This document shows, one piece after another, positions 60,813 through 61,469 of a stretch of DNA of 61,469 nt (its first letter is position 1; each line of letters starts with the position of its first letter). The notes beneath the pieces were generated by a model. That model did not search any database. It worked only from the letters and a program-made list of their open reading frames with translations, and was not told the origin of the DNA. Both the position numbers and the translations under genes were made by a program. Source of the stretch: Clostridium sp. CF012 (GTDB lineage Bacteria > Bacillota > Clostridia > Clostridiales > Clostridiaceae); contig NZ_JAHLEF010000029.1 in assembly GCF_018861755.1 (NCBI RefSeq), forward strand, positions 1 through 61,469, read 5' to 3'.

Positions 60813-61152
60813 GTAAGTTTGCCTAAAGAATACTCCGGTGCAGCTGTAAAAGCTGTGGCAACACCTATAAAAACAATAGGCAGTATATCATCTGCAATAC
60901 AATCGGTAGCTGCATCTAGTAATACTATATTAGATGTAGTAAATAAAATAATGAGTATATGAAAAAGACTGATGAAATTATAGGTTTTGTTCAAAATGTA
61001 TCAAAACATACTTATTAGGACTGAATGCCGCAAAAGAATCAGCCAGAGTTGGAGAAATGGGTAAAGGATTCGGTGTTGTTGCTAATGAAATAAGGAATCT
61101 ATCAAGTTCTAGTAGTCAATCAATAAAGGAAATTAATATTAGCATATCTTAA
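60813..61152 (+). pseudogene. Decayed methyl-accepting chemotaxis protein fragment
   Basis: In changing plus-strand frames the DNA reads PKEYSGAAVKAVATPIKTIG, then [15 protein letters not shown], then [20 protein letters not shown] and [20 protein letters not shown]. This is the small clostridial methyl-accepting protein with the MCP signalling hairpin (LNAA-E-AR-GE-G-GF-VVA-EIR). At least two frameshifts and missing ends show decay. No intact copy in the window. Confidence 0.75.
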
Positions 61153-61239
61153 CTAAATAATTTAGTGAGTCTGTGAATAATTATTTCTAACTTCACTGTA
61201 AAATGATACATATGTAGGGAAATGGACTAATAAAGGTTA

Positions 61240-61287
61240 TTATAATCATAAAAGCGTTGTCGTTAGACAACGCTTTTATGATTATAA
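61240..61287. terminator. 22-bp perfect hairpin next to the rRNA terminator
   Basis: A 22-bp perfect inverted repeat with loop GTTA (61262-61265), then ATTTTTC on the plus strand. It could end residual transcription of the decayed chemoreceptor gene or back up the rRNA terminator. Confidence 0.6.
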
Positions 61288-61324
61288 ATTTTTCATGCCA
61301 TGCATAATTATATTTACGCAAAAT

Positions 61325-61355
61325 AAAAACCACTAAGTTAGACTTAGTGGTTTTT
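61325..61355 (-). terminator. rRNA operon terminator
   Basis: AAAAACCACTAAGT (61325-61338) pairs perfectly with ACTTAGTGGTTTTT (61342-61355), loop TAG, with T-run on the minus strand after the 5S gene. Confidence 0.85.
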
Positions 61356-61360
61356 TTGTT

Positions 61361-61469
61361 ACCTGGCGACAACCTACTCTCCCACAAGGTCACCCCTGCA
61401 GTACCATTGGCGCATTGAAGCTTAACCTTCGTGTTCGGTATGGGAACGGGTGTTACCTTCATGCCATAA
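61361..61469 (-). rRNA. rrf: 5S ribosomal RNA, 3' part (window edge cuts the 5' end)
   Basis: The minus strand reads ATGGCATGAAGGTAACACCC, then CCATACCGAACACGAAGG, GGTACTGCAGGGGTGACC and ends GTCGCCAGG: all conserved 5S blocks in order. About 8-10 nt at the 5' end lie beyond the window. An rRNA operon therefore runs in from the right. The exact 3' end is uncertain by 1-3 nt. Confidence 0.9.

Noticed and set aside
60767-60994. 75-codon minus-strand ORF
   Set aside because: Lies across the chemoreceptor remnant on the other strand; no ribosome binding site.
61193-61462. 89-codon minus-strand ORF at the right edge
   Set aside because: Covers the 5S rRNA gene and its terminator hairpins.
1-61469. 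CRISPR array, insertion sequence or tRNA gene
   Set aside because: No regularly spaced repeats of 24-40 bp with unique spacers, no transposase, and no cloverleaf sequence was recognised.

Overview
The window is low-GC, AT-rich Firmicute DNA, most likely Clostridium sensu stricto. Evidence: strong AGGAGG-type ribosome binding sites, TTG/GTG starts, clostridial sigma-A promoters, and typical clostridial genes (GGGtGRT protein with an NifU-like scaffold, NhaC, small methyl-accepting protein, Rha/ORF6C phage regulators). The species cannot be fixed from sequence alone.

Positions 1-23,650 are the right part of a temperate prophage, probably a contractile-tailed (myovirus-type) phage with an HK97-type head. 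Read from the integrase inward (right to left) it has: integrase, ImmA-like protease and CI-type repressor on the plus strand; a divergent switch region (21,504-21,679) with GGAAAC half-sites; then a minus-strand early module (Cro-like, excisionase-like, two antirepressors, many small ORFs, a replisome organizer, a DUF4406 protein); a nucleoid-associated protein gene broken by an amber codon; a PAPS-reductase-family gene behind an unusual structured leader; two more tyrosine recombinases; an ArpU/RinA-like late regulator; and the late genes HNH, terS, terL, portal, protease, capsid, head-tail connectors and the start of the tail sheath. Lysis genes and the other prophage end lie outside the window. 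Several late or regulatory genes have their best-placed start at ACG or ATT, and one early gene has an in-frame TAG, which suggests either decay or start-codon attenuation.

Positions 23,690-35,310 are host DNA: the GGGtGRT/scaffold pair, then a galactose-type ABC importer (mglB-mglA-mglC) preceded by a second MglB paralogue, a third sugar-binding lipoprotein, a LytS/YesM-type histidine kinase and a YesN/AraC-type response regulator. Two 14-bp direct repeats 21 bp apart plus a CcpA cre site lie in front of mglB, so the two-component system probably activates sugar uptake and CcpA represses it.

Positions 35,310-43,870 hold motB-motA (minus strand) and a tight plus-strand six-gene operon: a peptide/nickel-class ABC importer followed, with a 1-nt overlap, by a divergent aldehyde ferredoxin oxidoreductase family protein. 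This is the most unusual host locus here. Positions 44,035-51,810 hold an NhaC-type antiporter, convergent with an operon for import and phosphorolysis of an alpha-glucoside (binding protein, two permeases, GH65 phosphorylase) and its divergent AraC regulator.

Positions 51,860-61,469 hold a small membrane protein, a POT peptide transporter under a cre site, a PPDK-type regulatory kinase/phosphorylase, a methyltransferase, a MerR/GyrI-like regulator, a secreted M16C metallopeptidase, a decayed chemotaxis receptor fragment and the 3' part of a 5S rRNA gene with its terminator on the minus strand.
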